From Clostridiales bacterium (GTDB lineage Bacteria; Bacillota; Clostridia; Lachnospirales; WRAX01): a stretch of 15,551 bases of DNA. The first letter of the stretch is position 1, and the number at the start of each line of letters is the position of its first letter. Below are positions 5,727 to 14,431 of this stretch, piece by piece. The translations under genes and the position numbers were made by a program. The notes beneath the pieces are model-generated. The model searched no databases. It had not been told where the DNA came from and was given only the letters and a program-made list of their open reading frames with translations. The stretch is taken from assembly GCA_031277155.1 (NCBI GenBank), contig JAITMW010000042.1:1-15551 (forward strand), in the 5' to 3' direction.

Positions 5727-7040
5727 TTATATTTTTGTGCAAATTGCTAGAAGAAGCCCCTCGTCCACGGCAACAGTAGCGACAAAATCCACAAATTCAT
5801 TGCTGATGCCGACGGTGGTTCCGATGCGCAATGCTTCAGAGCAAAGGGGATATTTCAATCCGGTGGTTGTAATGCCTTTGGCTTCAGCTTCCAGAGGCAC
5901 AAGAGATATGAAGTCATAATCCTCCCGAGGGATTTCCGCGAATTTGTCAATTACAAATATTTTCGTTGTGCGGCTGGCCAAAAAGGCTTTGGTGTCGGCT
6001 TTTGTGGCCATAACAAGGGTTTGGATATTTCCCAGAAAATGGTCCGCCCTGCCGCCAAATCCACCCAAAATCACAATTTCGTCAGGATTTCTTTGCAGCG
6101 CCGCGGAGACTGCCAGCTCTAGGTCGGTAGCGTTTTTTTCGGTGTGATATTCTTCAAATTCTACATTTTGCCGCACAAATCCGGCTTTGTCGCCTTCATT
6201 AAGCGAATCCAAATCCCCCACAATAAGATGCGCGGCTATGCCCAGCTTTGCGGCATATCTCGCGCCGCCGTCGCAGCATATGACAAAATCAGCACCTTCA
6301 GCGACTTGCCTAAAAAAATCCATATCATCCGCATCGCCATTGGCAAAAATGACGATTTTCTTTTTGGATTTGCCAAAATCCCTAAAAATTCGCTTAAACT
6401 TCCTCGTGGCGGCATGAATATTGGCATGGCCAAAAATGGCGGAACCCACAACCACCACATTTACGCCCGATTTCAGCACATCGCGCACATTAGCGAGGTT
6501 GATGCCGCCGTCCATTTGTATGTCCAAATTATAGCCGGGGCCGTCCACATATTCCCGCAATTCCCGCGCTTTTTCAAGGCTTTCGGCGATAAAATCCTGC
6601 CCGCCAAAACCCGGTATCACAGACATTATCAAAATCATGTCCACATGGGGCACAAACTGTAAAATTGTGGATATTTCAGTGTCCGGCCGCAGGGCCAGAC
6701 CCGCCTTTTTGCCTGTGGCCTTAATCATGCTGATGATTTCGTAAACCTCGGCCACATCGGCACAGCTTTCCACATGAAATGTGATGATATCGGCGCCGGC
6801 CTGGGCAAATCGCGCAATGAAGGCCTTGGGATTGTCCACCATCAAATGGACGTCAAACACCAGGCCGGACTGCTTTCGCAGGGATTGCACGATGGGAAAT
6901 CCAATGGAAATATTTGGCACAAAATGGCCGTCCATCACGTCCAGATGGACATAATCCGCGCCCCCTTTTGTTACGGCGTCAAGCTGCTGGCCCAAAAGGG
7001 CGTAATCCGCAGACAATATTGATGGCGCAAGTTTTATCAT
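5727..7040 (-). CDS. rpe-thiN: ribulose-phosphate 3-epimerase fused to thiamine pyrophosphokinase
   Basis: One 437-residue frame holds two enzymes. Residues 1-222 are a full Rpe TIM barrel that interconverts ribulose-5-P and xylulose-5-P: HLDVMDGHFVPN (32-43, metal His32 and catalytic Asp34), DVHLMV (63-68), PGFGGQ (143-148), MDGGI (176-180) and VGSAIF (198-203). Residues 226-437 are a full ThiN that makes thiamine diphosphate from thiamine and ATP: CDGGA (256-260), VGDLDS (274-279), KNATDLELA (302-310), GGFGGRADH (326-334) and a C-terminal beta domain with GLKYPL and SNEF. The junction is a short basic FGKSKKK with no stop and no ATG before Met240. The two genes are usually separate neighbours in this order. 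The start ATG overlaps the rsgA stop as ATGA. Confidence 0.95.
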   Translation of the reverse strand: MIKLAPSILSADYALLGQQLDAVTKGGADYVHLDVMDGHFVPNISIGFPIVQSLRKQSGLVFDVHLMVDNPKAFIARFAQAGADIITFHVESCADVAEVYEIISMIKATGKKAGLALRPDTEISTILQFVPHVDMILIMSVIPGFGGQDFIAESLEKARELREYVDGPGYNLDIQMDGGINLANVRDVLKSGVNVVVVGSAIFGHANIHAATRKFKRIFRDFGKSKKKIVIFANGDADDMDFFRQVAEGADFVICCDGGARYAAKLGIAAHLIVGDLDSLNEGDKAGFVRQNVEFEEYHTEKNATDLELAVSAALQRNPDEIVILGGFGGRADHFLGNIQTLVMATKADTKAFLASRTTKIFVIDKFAEIPREDYDFISLVPLEAEAKGITTTGLKYPLCSEALRIGTTVGISNEFVDFVATVAVDEGLLLAICTKI

Positions 7041-7918
7041 TGGTCATTTCTCCCTGAAACATAGCGTTTATATCGTTCGTATCTGCCAATGTCAATATCC
7101 AGCCCCACGCGCTCTTTAACGGCGCAATCATGCTCGCTGACGTGGATGCAGTCGATGTAATAACATTCTTCCAGATAGGGTTTAAACTCTGGGTAGCAAT
7201 TTTGGAGATGCTTTTTGTCGATATGACTTATAGAAAATGACGTAAATCCCGGCGAATCCACCAAAAAGGTATCTTTTGACACTTCAAGCAGCGATGTATG
7301 GCGCGTGGTATGCTTTCCGCGCTGAATCTTCTCGCTTAGGGTGCCCACTTCCAGCTGAAGCTGCGGGTAGAGGGCGTTGAGGATACTGGATTTGCCAACG
7401 CCCGACGGCCCCGCCAAAATGGACGTTTTGCCGGCCATTACATCCCGCAGCACCTCCAAACCGAGGCCCCGGGCGGCGCTGGTGCATATTACCTGATACT
7501 TCGCCATTTCAAAGGATTTGGCCACTTCCAAATACAACTTGTCCGCGTCCAAATCAATTTTATTGATGCACAAAACCGCGTCAATCCCTTGATTTTCGCA
7601 AACAATCAAAAATCCGTCAACAACGTCCAGGTTTATGGGCGGCGCAACAATGGTACAAACCAGCACCACTTGGTCAATATTCGCGACTTTTGGCCGCGCA
7701 AGCTCGTTTGTCCGCGGCAAAATCTCCTTTAAATATCCCGTGGCCTTGGCCCGGTCTATCACCAATACCTTTACAAAGTCGCCCACAATGGGCGATATGC
7801 CCTTTTTGCGAAACAGCCCGCGGGCCTGACAGACAAATTCCCCGTCATTTGTGGCCACATTGTAATTTCCGCCAACACCTTTAATGATTCGCCCTGTTAA
7901 TATATCCGCCATAGACAT
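7037..7918 (-). CDS. rsgA: ribosome small subunit-dependent GTPase A
   Basis: Circularly permuted GTPase (YloQ/YjeQ) that helps late 30S maturation. The 293-residue protein has an N-terminal OB fold (about 1-75). The G domain carries its motifs in permuted order: NKID (119-122, G4), GPSGVGKS (170-177, G1), the switch region with RGKHTT (200-205) and DSPG (221-224, G3). The C-terminal zinc finger has ligands Cys252, Cys257, His259 and Cys265. ATG 7918 shares one base with the prkC stop (TGATG) and is chosen over the TTG at 7921. An in-frame ATG at 7912 is possible. No Shine-Dalgarno site is visible, so translation probably depends on coupling with prkC. Confidence 0.97.
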   Translation of the reverse strand: MSMADILTGRIIKGVGGNYNVATNDGEFVCQARGLFRKKGISPIVGDFVKVLVIDRAKATGYLKEILPRTNELARPKVANIDQVVLVCTIVAPPINLDVVDGFLIVCENQGIDAVLCINKIDLDADKLYLEVAKSFEMAKYQVICTSAARGLGLEVLRDVMAGKTSILAGPSGVGKSSILNALYPQLQLEVGTLSEKIQRGKHTTRHTSLLEVSKDTFLVDSPGFTSFSISHIDKKHLQNCYPEFKPYLEECYYIDCIHVSEHDCAVKERVGLDIDIGRYERYKRYVSGRNDQ

Positions 7919-10050
7919 CAATTGAAGGTGACAAATACTTCGCCTACAGGCACTTGGTCCACCTGTATGACAAATTCAACGGTTCCCAGGCCTGAAACCG
8001 TATGAAGCAGAGGCAATTGCTCTGATGTCACCTCTGTCATAAATTCTAAAAACAAACTGCCATCGGGCTGTCGCCGCCACAGCGAGAGCGACACCGTTGT
8101 ATCAGGCGGGATGACGGGATTGATTGTTATGGTTTGCGGCGCCACTGCGGGCGGCTGTTCCGGCTGCTGATTCTGCTCCCCATTGGGGGTATCGTCGCCA
8201 TTTTCCGGGGCGGGCAAATCTTCCCCCCCGTCTTGATTTTCATCCTGATTTTCATCTTGATTTTCATCCGGGTCAGGGACGTCTACGACCACATCGTCGT
8301 CAGGCTCGTCCTCAGGCGGCGTCAAAATACCCATGGACACATGGAAATCAATGGTGGAGTTCGCAAGCACCTCTGTCGGCGGCGAAACGCTTTGCCACAC
8401 GACAATGCCCGCGCTTTCTGTGGGATGCTCAACCGGAATCACATTGCCAATGTTAAGCCCCGCCTGCACAATTGCAGAGCGCGCCTGTATGTCCAGCAGG
8501 CCCACCAAGTCAGGCACAGGCACCATGGCCATTTCTTCGCCCAGACTGACGGCAATGCGTATCTGGGTGTTCGGCTCTACAAGGCGGCCCGCCGGCGGAT
8601 ATTGTGACAGGATATAGTTTTGCTGCATAACGCTGTCATTGCGGAAATCTTCAGTAAACAGGCCCAGCGGAACATCCTGAAGGCTTATAACAACCTCGTC
8701 AAAATGCCTTCCGACAATATGGGGCACGGTTATCATGCCGTCGTTTTCGTCTTCATGGGGGCCAAGGCTTAAAACCACGCGCACGGTCTCACCCGGTGCC
8801 ACAATTGCGCCATCCGGGAAGGTGGATTGGGTAATATGCCCTTCTTCGATATATGGGTGAAATTCCATTTCGTCGTGAATCTCAAGATACAGCCCCACAG
8901 CCTCAAGTTCGGCCCGGGCCGCCTCAACCTCCATGCCTATATGGGCCGGAACCCGCAGGGTGCCGTTGCCGCCGCCTAAAAGCACGCTGACCAGCCATAC
9001 CAGTCCCGCGATAAGCAATGCCGCCGTGACGACGCCGCCGATGATAATCAGCCGCTCCTTATTTTTGTCCCGCCCGCCGCCATGGCCGATGATTGCCATA
9101 TCCGGGCGCATTTGGGGCCTTATGCGCGGTGGCCCTTGGGGAATCTCATGGGCCCTCGGCTTTTGCTCGAATGGGCCGGAACGCACGTCCAGACGCGGCT
9201 CGTGATGATAATCTTCCTCGGCGGATTCCAAAACAGCGCGCTGTATGTCGTTATAAAGCGAGCTTGCGCTTTGATATCGCCTAAAAGGCTGCTTGTTCGT
9301 CAGGCGCACGATAATTTCGCGCACCACAGGCAGCACCTTGGGATTTCTTTTGCGTATATTGGGAAAGGGCGCCTCCACATGCAGCATGGTTATTTCGTCG
9401 GCATCGTCGCTGTCAAAGGGCAGCTCTCCCGTCATCATCTCAAACATGACAATTCCCAGCGAATATAGGTCGCTTCTGGGGTCTATGGGGTCGCTGCAAG
9501 CCACTTCCGGCGAAATATAATGTACAGAGCCCATTGTGGAAAATTCGTCCACCAGATTTTTGGAATCATGGGATTTGGCAATGCCAAAATCTGCCACCTT
9601 CACCACGCCATTGGGCATACACAGCACATTTTGCGGCTTGATATCCCTGTGAATTATGCCGTTTTCGTGGGCATGTATCAGCGCCGCCGCAATTTGGCTG
9701 GCCACGCCCAGCATGGTCTCGTTGGAAAAGGGCGCTTTGTCAATAATCAGCTCTTTCAGCGTTTTGCCCGCGATATATTCCATTACGATAAAATGAATAT
9801 CGCCCTCGTTGCCCACATCATAGACATTTACGATATTTGCGTGGCTTAGGCTGGCGATGGCCCTGGCTTCGCGGCTAAAGCGGTCCACGAAGTTGATGTC
9901 GGTGATATATTCTTCCCGAAGCACTTTCACGGTGACGCTGCGATGTAATTTTTTGTCAATCGCCCTATACACATGCGACATGCCGCCCGCGCCAATTAAT
10001 TCCGCAATTTCATATCTATTCGCAATTATTTTGCCAATTTTCAAAATCAT
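7918..10050 (-). CDS. prkC: PASTA-domain Ser/Thr protein kinase
   Basis: Membrane kinase that in Firmicutes senses muropeptides or lipid II and controls growth and cell-wall synthesis. The 710-residue protein has a cytoplasmic kinase domain (about 8-270) with a GAGGMSHV loop (20-27), Lys42, HRDIKPQN (134-141), DFG (154-156) and GSVHYISPE (174-182). A Pro-rich juxtamembrane stretch and one membrane helix (about 334-357) come next, then three PASTA repeats (about 366-430, 441-503 and 510-573). An acidic Asp/Glu/Asn/Gln linker (about 579-621) and a final beta-rich domain (about 636-710), which I do not recognise with certainty, complete it. ATG 10050 overlaps the prpC stop as ATGA and has GGGGTGG eight bases upstream; a GTG at 10062 is less likely. 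Confidence 0.96.
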   Translation of the reverse strand: MILKIGKIIANRYEIAELIGAGGMSHVYRAIDKKLHRSVTVKVLREEYITDINFVDRFSREARAIASLSHANIVNVYDVGNEGDIHFIVMEYIAGKTLKELIIDKAPFSNETMLGVASQIAAALIHAHENGIIHRDIKPQNVLCMPNGVVKVADFGIAKSHDSKNLVDEFSTMGSVHYISPEVACSDPIDPRSDLYSLGIVMFEMMTGELPFDSDDADEITMLHVEAPFPNIRKRNPKVLPVVREIIVRLTNKQPFRRYQSASSLYNDIQRAVLESAEEDYHHEPRLDVRSGPFEQKPRAHEIPQGPPRIRPQMRPDMAIIGHGGGRDKNKERLIIIGGVVTAALLIAGLVWLVSVLLGGGNGTLRVPAHIGMEVEAARAELEAVGLYLEIHDEMEFHPYIEEGHITQSTFPDGAIVAPGETVRVVLSLGPHEDENDGMITVPHIVGRHFDEVVISLQDVPLGLFTEDFRNDSVMQQNYILSQYPPAGRLVEPNTQIRIAVSLGEEMAMVPVPDLVGLLDIQARSAIVQAGLNIGNVIPVEHPTESAGIVVWQSVSPPTEVLANSTIDFHVSMGILTPPEDEPDDDVVVDVPDPDENQDENQDENQDGGEDLPAPENGDDTPNGEQNQQPEQPPAVAPQTITINPVIPPDTTVSLSLWRRQPDGSLFLEFMTEVTSEQLPLLHTVSGLGTVEFVIQVDQVPVGEVFVTFN
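8235..8270 (-). repeat. 12-base tandem repeat in prkC encoding DENQ x3
   Basis: Three 12-base units (8235-8246, 8247-8258, 8259-8270) differ only in their last two bases on the plus strand. On the minus strand they encode Asp-Glu-Asn-Gln three times in the acidic linker between the PASTA repeats and the last domain of the kinase. Confidence 0.9.
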
Positions 10051-10781
10051 ATATTGTCCCACCCCATTACAATTACAGAAATATTATCATCGCCGCCGCC
10101 TTCATTGGCTTTGGCTATCAAAATATCAACCTTATTGGTTATGGAATTTTCAGCTTTTAAAACATCAAAAATTTCGGCATCGCTGACCATATTCGTCAAG
10201 CCGTCCGAACACATAAGCACATATTTCACATTTGCAAGCGGATAAAAGCCCTTGTCCACATTTACGTGGGCATCCGTACCAACGGCGCGGGTTATGACAT
10301 TTTTTTCGGGATGATGCAGGGCCTCCTCCGGCGTAATCATGCCCCTTTCGGCCATTTCCGCCACCAGCGAATGGTCTCTGGTCAATTGCATTATGCCGTT
10401 GTCCGTAATGGCATAAATGCGGCTGTCGCCCACATGGGCAAAATACAAATTGTCGCTGTCTGTGGTGACGGTGGAAAATGTGGTGCCCATACCGGCCATT
10501 GCGGGATTGTGGCACGCTTCGTCATGCACATGCCCATTGGCATACAACAGGGCGTCGGCCAGATATTGCTCGGTATAAATGAAGTAATTGTGGGCCGCGA
10601 TATATTCGCAAAATGCAAAAATCGCTTTTCTGCTTGCGACATCGCCGGCATTGTGCCCGCCCATGCCGTCTGCCACAACAAACAGGTTTGCAAGGGGCGC
10701 GGGCCCTTCATTATTCACGTAAAATGCATCTTCATTGCTGGCGCGAACCTTGCCAACGTCGCTTTTTCCAAATCCATGCAT
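10047..10781 (-). CDS. prpC: PP2C-family Ser/Thr protein phosphatase
   Basis: Metal-dependent PPM phosphatase that reverses PrkC phosphorylation in the cytoplasm. The 244-residue length fits PrpC/Stp. Motifs in order are SNEDAF (15-20), VADGMGGHNAGDVAS (36-50, metal-binding Asp38 and Gly39), GMGTT (96-100), HVGDSRIY (115-122), LTRDHS (132-137), ITRAVGT (162-168), CSDGL (190-194, metal Asp) and GGDDNIS (228-234, metal Asp). ATG 10781 follows a GAGG site. The gap to rlmN is 16 bases, and the 3' end overlaps the prkC start by four bases, so the phosphatase and kinase are made from one transcript. Confidence 0.97.
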   Translation of the reverse strand: MHGFGKSDVGKVRASNEDAFYVNNEGPAPLANLFVVADGMGGHNAGDVASRKAIFAFCEYIAAHNYFIYTEQYLADALLYANGHVHDEACHNPAMAGMGTTFSTVTTDSDNLYFAHVGDSRIYAITDNGIMQLTRDHSLVAEMAERGMITPEEALHHPEKNVITRAVGTDAHVNVDKGFYPLANVKYVLMCSDGLTNMVSDAEIFDVLKAENSITNKVDILIAKANEGGGDDNISVIVMGWDNI

Positions 10782-10797
10782 AGCCCAACCTCGTTTT

Positions 10798-11853
10798 CTA
10801 TGATAAACTGTGGTCGTTCCTTAATTCATTCCTCAATTGGCCGCAAGCCGCCGAAATGTCGCTGCCCATCTCTTTGCGGATGGTGACGCGGTGGCCGCTT
10901 TTTTCCAGAATATTCGCAAAAGCCATGATGGTTGTGGCATTGCTCCTATTATATCCTTTTTCTGGAACTTTATTTGCCGCAATAAGGTTAATATGGCAAT
11001 TTATTCCATCGAGCCTCTTTGCCAATTCCTTTGCGTTGCCCTCGCTGTCATTGACGCCGTCAATCATGATATATTCAAAACTTATGCGCCGCGATTTTTC
11101 CGCATACGCGCGGCAGGCCGCAATCAGCGCGTCATAATCATATTTGCGGGCAATGGGCATCAGCCTGCGCCTGATTTGGTCATTGGGGGCGTTTAGAGAC
11201 ACCGCAAGGGTAATGGGCAAATTCTCCTTGGCCAAATCGTAAATTTTGGGCACAATGCCGCATGTGGACACGGTTATGTGCCGCAGACCTATATTTGCGC
11301 CCTTTGGATGGCCTATCAGCTGTATGAAACCAAGGGTATTGTCATAATTATCCAGCGGCTCGCCACTGCCCATGACCACAATATTACCGATGCGGCTGTT
11401 AATTTCGCGGCAAAGGACATAATATTGCGCGGCAATCTCGCCCGCCGTCAAATTGCGCTGCAACCCCGTCAGGCCGGAGGCGCAAAAGTCGCAACCCATG
11501 CGGCATCCCGCCTGGGTTGACACGCAAACGCTGGTGCCATGGCGGTATGTCATCAGAACAGTCTCGACATACACATCCATTATACCACTATTATACAATT
11601 TTAACAAGCACTTTCTTGTTGCGCCGTCAGCGGATTTCTGCGTGCGTATCAATTCGATGGGCGCTATGGGCGCAATTTCCGCAAGCCTTTTTCGCAAAGC
11701 GACAGGCAAATTGGTCATTTCGTCGTAACTATTTGCGAATTTGGCATGTATCCAGCTAAATACCTGCTCTGCCCTAAAGGGCTTTTCGCCGATGCCTTGC
11801 ATGAAATGCCTGATATCATCAAGGGTTGCGCCGCGCATGTCAATATTTTCCAT
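10798..11853 (-). CDS. rlmN: dual-specificity 23S rRNA/tRNA C2-adenine methyltransferase
   Basis: Radical-SAM enzyme that methylates A2503 of 23S rRNA and A37 of some tRNAs. Numbered from ATG 11853 (351 residues), it has the CxxxCxxC cluster motif (Cys117, Cys121, Cys124), the GEPLDNYDN SAM-binding segment (about 164-172, preceded by Gly-Ser rather than the common Gly-Met) and the C-terminal RKEMGSDISAACGQL with the mechanistic Cys337. The upstream CVSTQ segment is also typical. The start lies two bases after the rsmB stop with GAGAG upstream. A GTG at 11859, overlapping that stop as GTGA, is an alternative but has no room for a ribosome site. Confidence 0.96.
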   Translation of the reverse strand: MENIDMRGATLDDIRHFMQGIGEKPFRAEQVFSWIHAKFANSYDEMTNLPVALRKRLAEIAPIAPIELIRTQKSADGATRKCLLKLYNSGIMDVYVETVLMTYRHGTSVCVSTQAGCRMGCDFCASGLTGLQRNLTAGEIAAQYYVLCREINSRIGNIVVMGSGEPLDNYDNTLGFIQLIGHPKGANIGLRHITVSTCGIVPKIYDLAKENLPITLAVSLNAPNDQIRRRLMPIARKYDYDALIAACRAYAEKSRRISFEYIMIDGVNDSEGNAKELAKRLDGINCHINLIAANKVPEKGYNRSNATTIMAFANILEKSGHRVTIRKEMGSDISAACGQLRNELRNDHSLS

Positions 11854-11855
11854 AT

Positions 11856-13175
11856 TCACTCTCTTTCAAAGACGGCGATAAAAAAACCGTCTGTATCAAA
11901 ATATTGAGGCAAAATTTGCAGATGGCCGTCTTTCGCTGTTATAAACTCGGGCACATTGGGTATGTTCGCGCCAAAATCCATGGGCCTAAAGGGAAATTTT
12001 TCCAAGAACCATTTCACATTTTCCATATTTTCCGCGGAATTTATTGTGCAGGTGCTGTAAAGCAGCTTGCCGCCCGGCTTTACATATTGCCGGGATGCCT
12101 CCAGGATATTCCTTTGCAGGGCAACAAGCCCGTCAATGCTGTCTGCGGGCTTAAACAGCTTGATATCGGGCCTGCGGCGCATTGTGCCAAGGCCGGAGCA
12201 GGGCGCGTCCACAATGACCAAATCGGCGGAATCACGCAGACTTTCATCAAAGACCGTAGCATCCCATTTTTCGGCAAAAATGCCATTAAGAGACAGCCGA
12301 GCAATGCTTTTTTCCAGCATATCCAGCTTGAAGTCGTGAATATCACGGGAAATTATATGAGCATCCCGGGCCAAATAGGCCGCCAGAAAACTTTTGCCGC
12401 CGGGCGCCGCGCAAACATCGATGATGCGGGTATTTTTCGAGGGGGCGGCAGCGATGACGGCCAGCATGGCGGCCTGGTCCATCACATGAAAGCAGCCCTC
12501 TTGAAACGACGCCAAAGCCGCAATATCAGAGGTTTTCGTGACAACAAGGGCGCCGTCTACAAGATTGCCGTGCCCGGCCTCAACATTTTCCTCAGCCAAT
12601 CTTTCCAGAAGGGCCTGCGGCGATATTTTACGAGTATTAACACACAGTGTCACATTGGGCGGCTTGCAAACATTGGCCAGCATGGCCTCTGCCGCGTCCG
12701 CGCCCAATTCTTGCGCCAGATGCGCCGCAATCCACGGCGCGCAGGAATATTTGATTTCAAGCAAATCGGGCGGTGGCGGCTCATTTAAATTGCGCGCAAT
12801 ATTTCGCAACACACCGTTTATAAAGCCGGAAAGCCTGACAAAGCCCATCTTTTTGGCCAGGGCCACAGCCTCATTGCAAATGGCAAATATGGGCACTTTA
12901 TCCATAAATCGCATTTGATATACGGAAATTCGCAATATATTGACGATGGCGGGCTTCATTTTGCCCGGGGGCAGCCGTGAAAAATGGCCAATAATATGGT
13001 CAATTTGCGTCAAATTTCTGATGCATCCGGACACAATCTCGGTGACAAAAGCCTTTTGCACGCGCCCAAAATGGTCGTGTCTTGCCAAAATATGGCGCAA
13101 AGCCACATTGCCATAAGATTTTTTTTCAAAAATCTCCATCAAGGCCCTTGCGGCCACTTCCCTCTCGCCCTGCAT
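11856..13175 (-). CDS. rsmB: 16S rRNA (cytosine-967-C5)-methyltransferase
   Basis: SAM-dependent rRNA methyltransferase. The 439-residue protein has an N-terminal NusB-like RNA-binding domain (about 1-130) and a Rossmann catalytic domain with DVCAAPGGKS (253-262, SAM binding), VDAPCSGLG (322-330, Cys326) and YSTCTI (373-378, nucleophilic Cys376). ATG 13175 is preceded by GGGAGG at seven bases. It is the first gene of the operon and sits 25 nt behind a strong promoter. In many Firmicutes priA-def-fmt precede rsmB; here yicC diverges instead. Confidence 0.97.
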   Translation of the reverse strand: MQGEREVAARALMEIFEKKSYGNVALRHILARHDHFGRVQKAFVTEIVSGCIRNLTQIDHIIGHFSRLPPGKMKPAIVNILRISVYQMRFMDKVPIFAICNEAVALAKKMGFVRLSGFINGVLRNIARNLNEPPPPDLLEIKYSCAPWIAAHLAQELGADAAEAMLANVCKPPNVTLCVNTRKISPQALLERLAEENVEAGHGNLVDGALVVTKTSDIAALASFQEGCFHVMDQAAMLAVIAAAPSKNTRIIDVCAAPGGKSFLAAYLARDAHIISRDIHDFKLDMLEKSIARLSLNGIFAEKWDATVFDESLRDSADLVIVDAPCSGLGTMRRRPDIKLFKPADSIDGLVALQRNILEASRQYVKPGGKLLYSTCTINSAENMENVKWFLEKFPFRPMDFGANIPNVPEFITAKDGHLQILPQYFDTDGFFIAVFERE

Positions 13176-13206
13176 CTATCAGCCTCCCGCATGATTTCAT
13201 CCAAGT

Positions 13207-13235
13207 ATTATATCCGAAAATTCGCCAAAAGTCAA
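13207..13235 (-). promoter_or_regulatory. promoter of the rsmB operon
   Basis: On the minus strand TTGACT (13235-13230), a 17-base spacer and a perfect TATAAT (13212-13207) predict a start near 13200 and a leader of about 25 nt. It is the strongest consensus promoter in the window and probably drives six genes. Confidence 0.8.
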
Positions 13236-13238
13236 TTG

Positions 13239-13267
13239 TTGCTTTGTCGCGCAAAATGTGGTAAAAT
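13239..13267 (+). promoter_or_regulatory. promoter of the yicC-remA-gmk cluster
   Basis: TTGCTT (13239-13244), a 17-base spacer and TAAAAT (13262-13267), with an extended -10 TGG directly before it, predict a start near 13274. Its -35 is three bases from the -35 of the divergent rsmB promoter. Confidence 0.65.
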
Positions 13268-13292
13268 TGAAAGGTTAGAGGAGGTGTCGCGT

Positions 13293-14183
13293 GTGATACG
13301 AAGCATGACAGGCTATGGAAAGGCCGAAAAACAGGCGAACGAACGCAGCTTTGCCGTGGAAATTCGCGGCGTCAACAATAAATATTGCGAATTTCACATA
13401 CGTATGCCGCGGATTTTTAATCCGCTGGATGACAGGCTGCGCAAGCTGCTTGGTGAGCGCATTTTACGCGGACGCGTGGATGTTTCGGTCAATTTTCGCA
13501 CCAATTCTGCAAAAGATATCCAAATTGTCTACAATCCCGCGCTGGCGCGGAGTTATCACGCGGTGCTTACTGAGATTTCCCGCAAATTCAACCTTCGTGG
13601 GCATGACGGCGACATTTTGGGGCTGATTGCGAGATTCCCCGATGTGGTAGAAATTGATAGAGAGCTGGGCGACGCCGCGCTGGAAGGGCTTTGGGCCGAC
13701 CTCAGCGAAGCCGCCGCCGCCGCCGTCAGCCGCTTTTTGGCCATGCGCGAGGCAGAGGGTGCCGCGCTGGCGGCAAATATTCGCGAAAAGGGCCAAAAAG
13801 CCGGGCAATTGCTGTCCGCCATCGAAGAGCAAGCCCCCGCAGTGACGGAAAATTACCGCAAAAAGCTGAAAAAGCGCATGGATGAGGCCATGGCCGACAT
13901 TGCCGTGGATGAATATCGCTTTTTAAACGAGGTGGCGCATTTTGCTGACAAAGCCTCCATCGACGAGGAAATTGTACGCTTAAAGAGCCATTTGGCACAG
14001 CTGCCCCATATTTTGGATGAGGGCGGCGCGGTGGGTCGAAAGCTGGATTTTCTGGCCCAGGAAATGGCCAGGGAGGCCAACACCATTGGCTCTAAAGCCA
14101 ATTTTGCTGATATTACCAAAATTGTAATAGAATTGAAAAGTGAAATCGAAAAGATTCGAGAGCAGGTGCAGAATATTGAATGA
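13293..14183 (+). CDS. yicC: YicC family endoribonuclease-like protein
   Basis: Member of the YicC/YloC family, which contains endoribonucleases linked to RNA turnover and stationary-phase survival. The 296-residue protein starts with the family signature MIRSMTGYGKAE and has SFAVEIRGVNNKYCEFHIRMP (19-39) in the N-terminal domain. The C-terminal domain has DEYRFLNEVAHFADKASIDEEIVRLKSHL (206-234), GRKLDFLAQEMAREANTIGSKA (248-269) and a charged end. The frame stays open upstream through rsmB, but GTG 13293 with GGAGGT seven bases before it fits both homology and the ribosome site. A small Ala run (140-144) comes from GCC repeats. The gene overlaps remA by eight bases. Confidence 0.95.
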   Translation: MIRSMTGYGKAEKQANERSFAVEIRGVNNKYCEFHIRMPRIFNPLDDRLRKLLGERILRGRVDVSVNFRTNSAKDIQIVYNPALARSYHAVLTEISRKFNLRGHDGDILGLIARFPDVVEIDRELGDAALEGLWADLSEAAAAAVSRFLAMREAEGAALAANIREKGQKAGQLLSAIEEQAPAVTENYRKKLKKRMDEAMADIAVDEYRFLNEVAHFADKASIDEEIVRLKSHLAQLPHILDEGGAVGRKLDFLAQEMAREANTIGSKANFADITKIVIELKSEIEKIREQVQNIE

Positions 14184-14430
14184 AACCACTGGTATCACAA
14201 AATTTATCAGCATCGGCTATGGCAATATGGTGGCGACAGACAAGATTATCGCCATTGTCAATCCCGAACCGGCGCCCATCAAGCGCGTGATACATGAGGC
14301 GCGCGAGGCCGGACGCATTGTTGATGCCACACATGGGCGCAAAACCCGCGCCGTGATTTTTACAAGCGCCGAATATATCCTGCTTTCGTCGCTGCAACCA
14401 GAGACGATTACCCAACGGGCAGAGGGCTAA
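14176..14430 (+). CDS. remA: RemA-like DUF370 regulator
   Basis: Small DNA-binding regulator. In Bacillus subtilis RemA activates biofilm matrix genes, and the yicC-remA-gmk order is conserved in Firmicutes. The 84-residue protein matches the family along its length: ISIGYGNMVATDKIIAIVNPEPAPIKRVI, then DATHGRKTRAVI and QPETITQR near the end. The frame could be read from 14140, but that part lies within yicC. The TTG at 14176 has AGGTG seven bases before it and gives the usual N-terminal length, so it is preferred. Binding as an octameric ring is known for the family. Whether it controls biofilm genes here is not shown. Confidence 0.9.
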   Translation: MNETTGITKFISIGYGNMVATDKIIAIVNPEPAPIKRVIHEAREAGRIVDATHGRKTRAVIFTSAEYILLSSLQPETITQRAEG

Positions 14431-14431
14431 A

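Noticed and set aside
8223..8229. Run of seven C (G on the coding strand) in prkC as a phase-variable tract
   Set aside because: Seven bases is short, it encodes Asp-Gly-Gly-Glu in frame, and phase variation of this kinase is not expected.
11826..12788. A 320-codon open frame on the plus strand opposite rsmB
   Set aside because: It is antisense to a gene with clear catalytic motifs, has no ribosome site or known motif, and looks like a by-product of codon bias.
12984..13292. Upstream extension of yicC
   Set aside because: It overlaps rsmB and the promoters; the GTG at 13293 has a good ribosome site and begins the family signature.
13710..13726. GCC trinucleotide run in yicC
   Set aside because: It encodes a short Ala run in a helical region and is consistent with ordinary codon choice.
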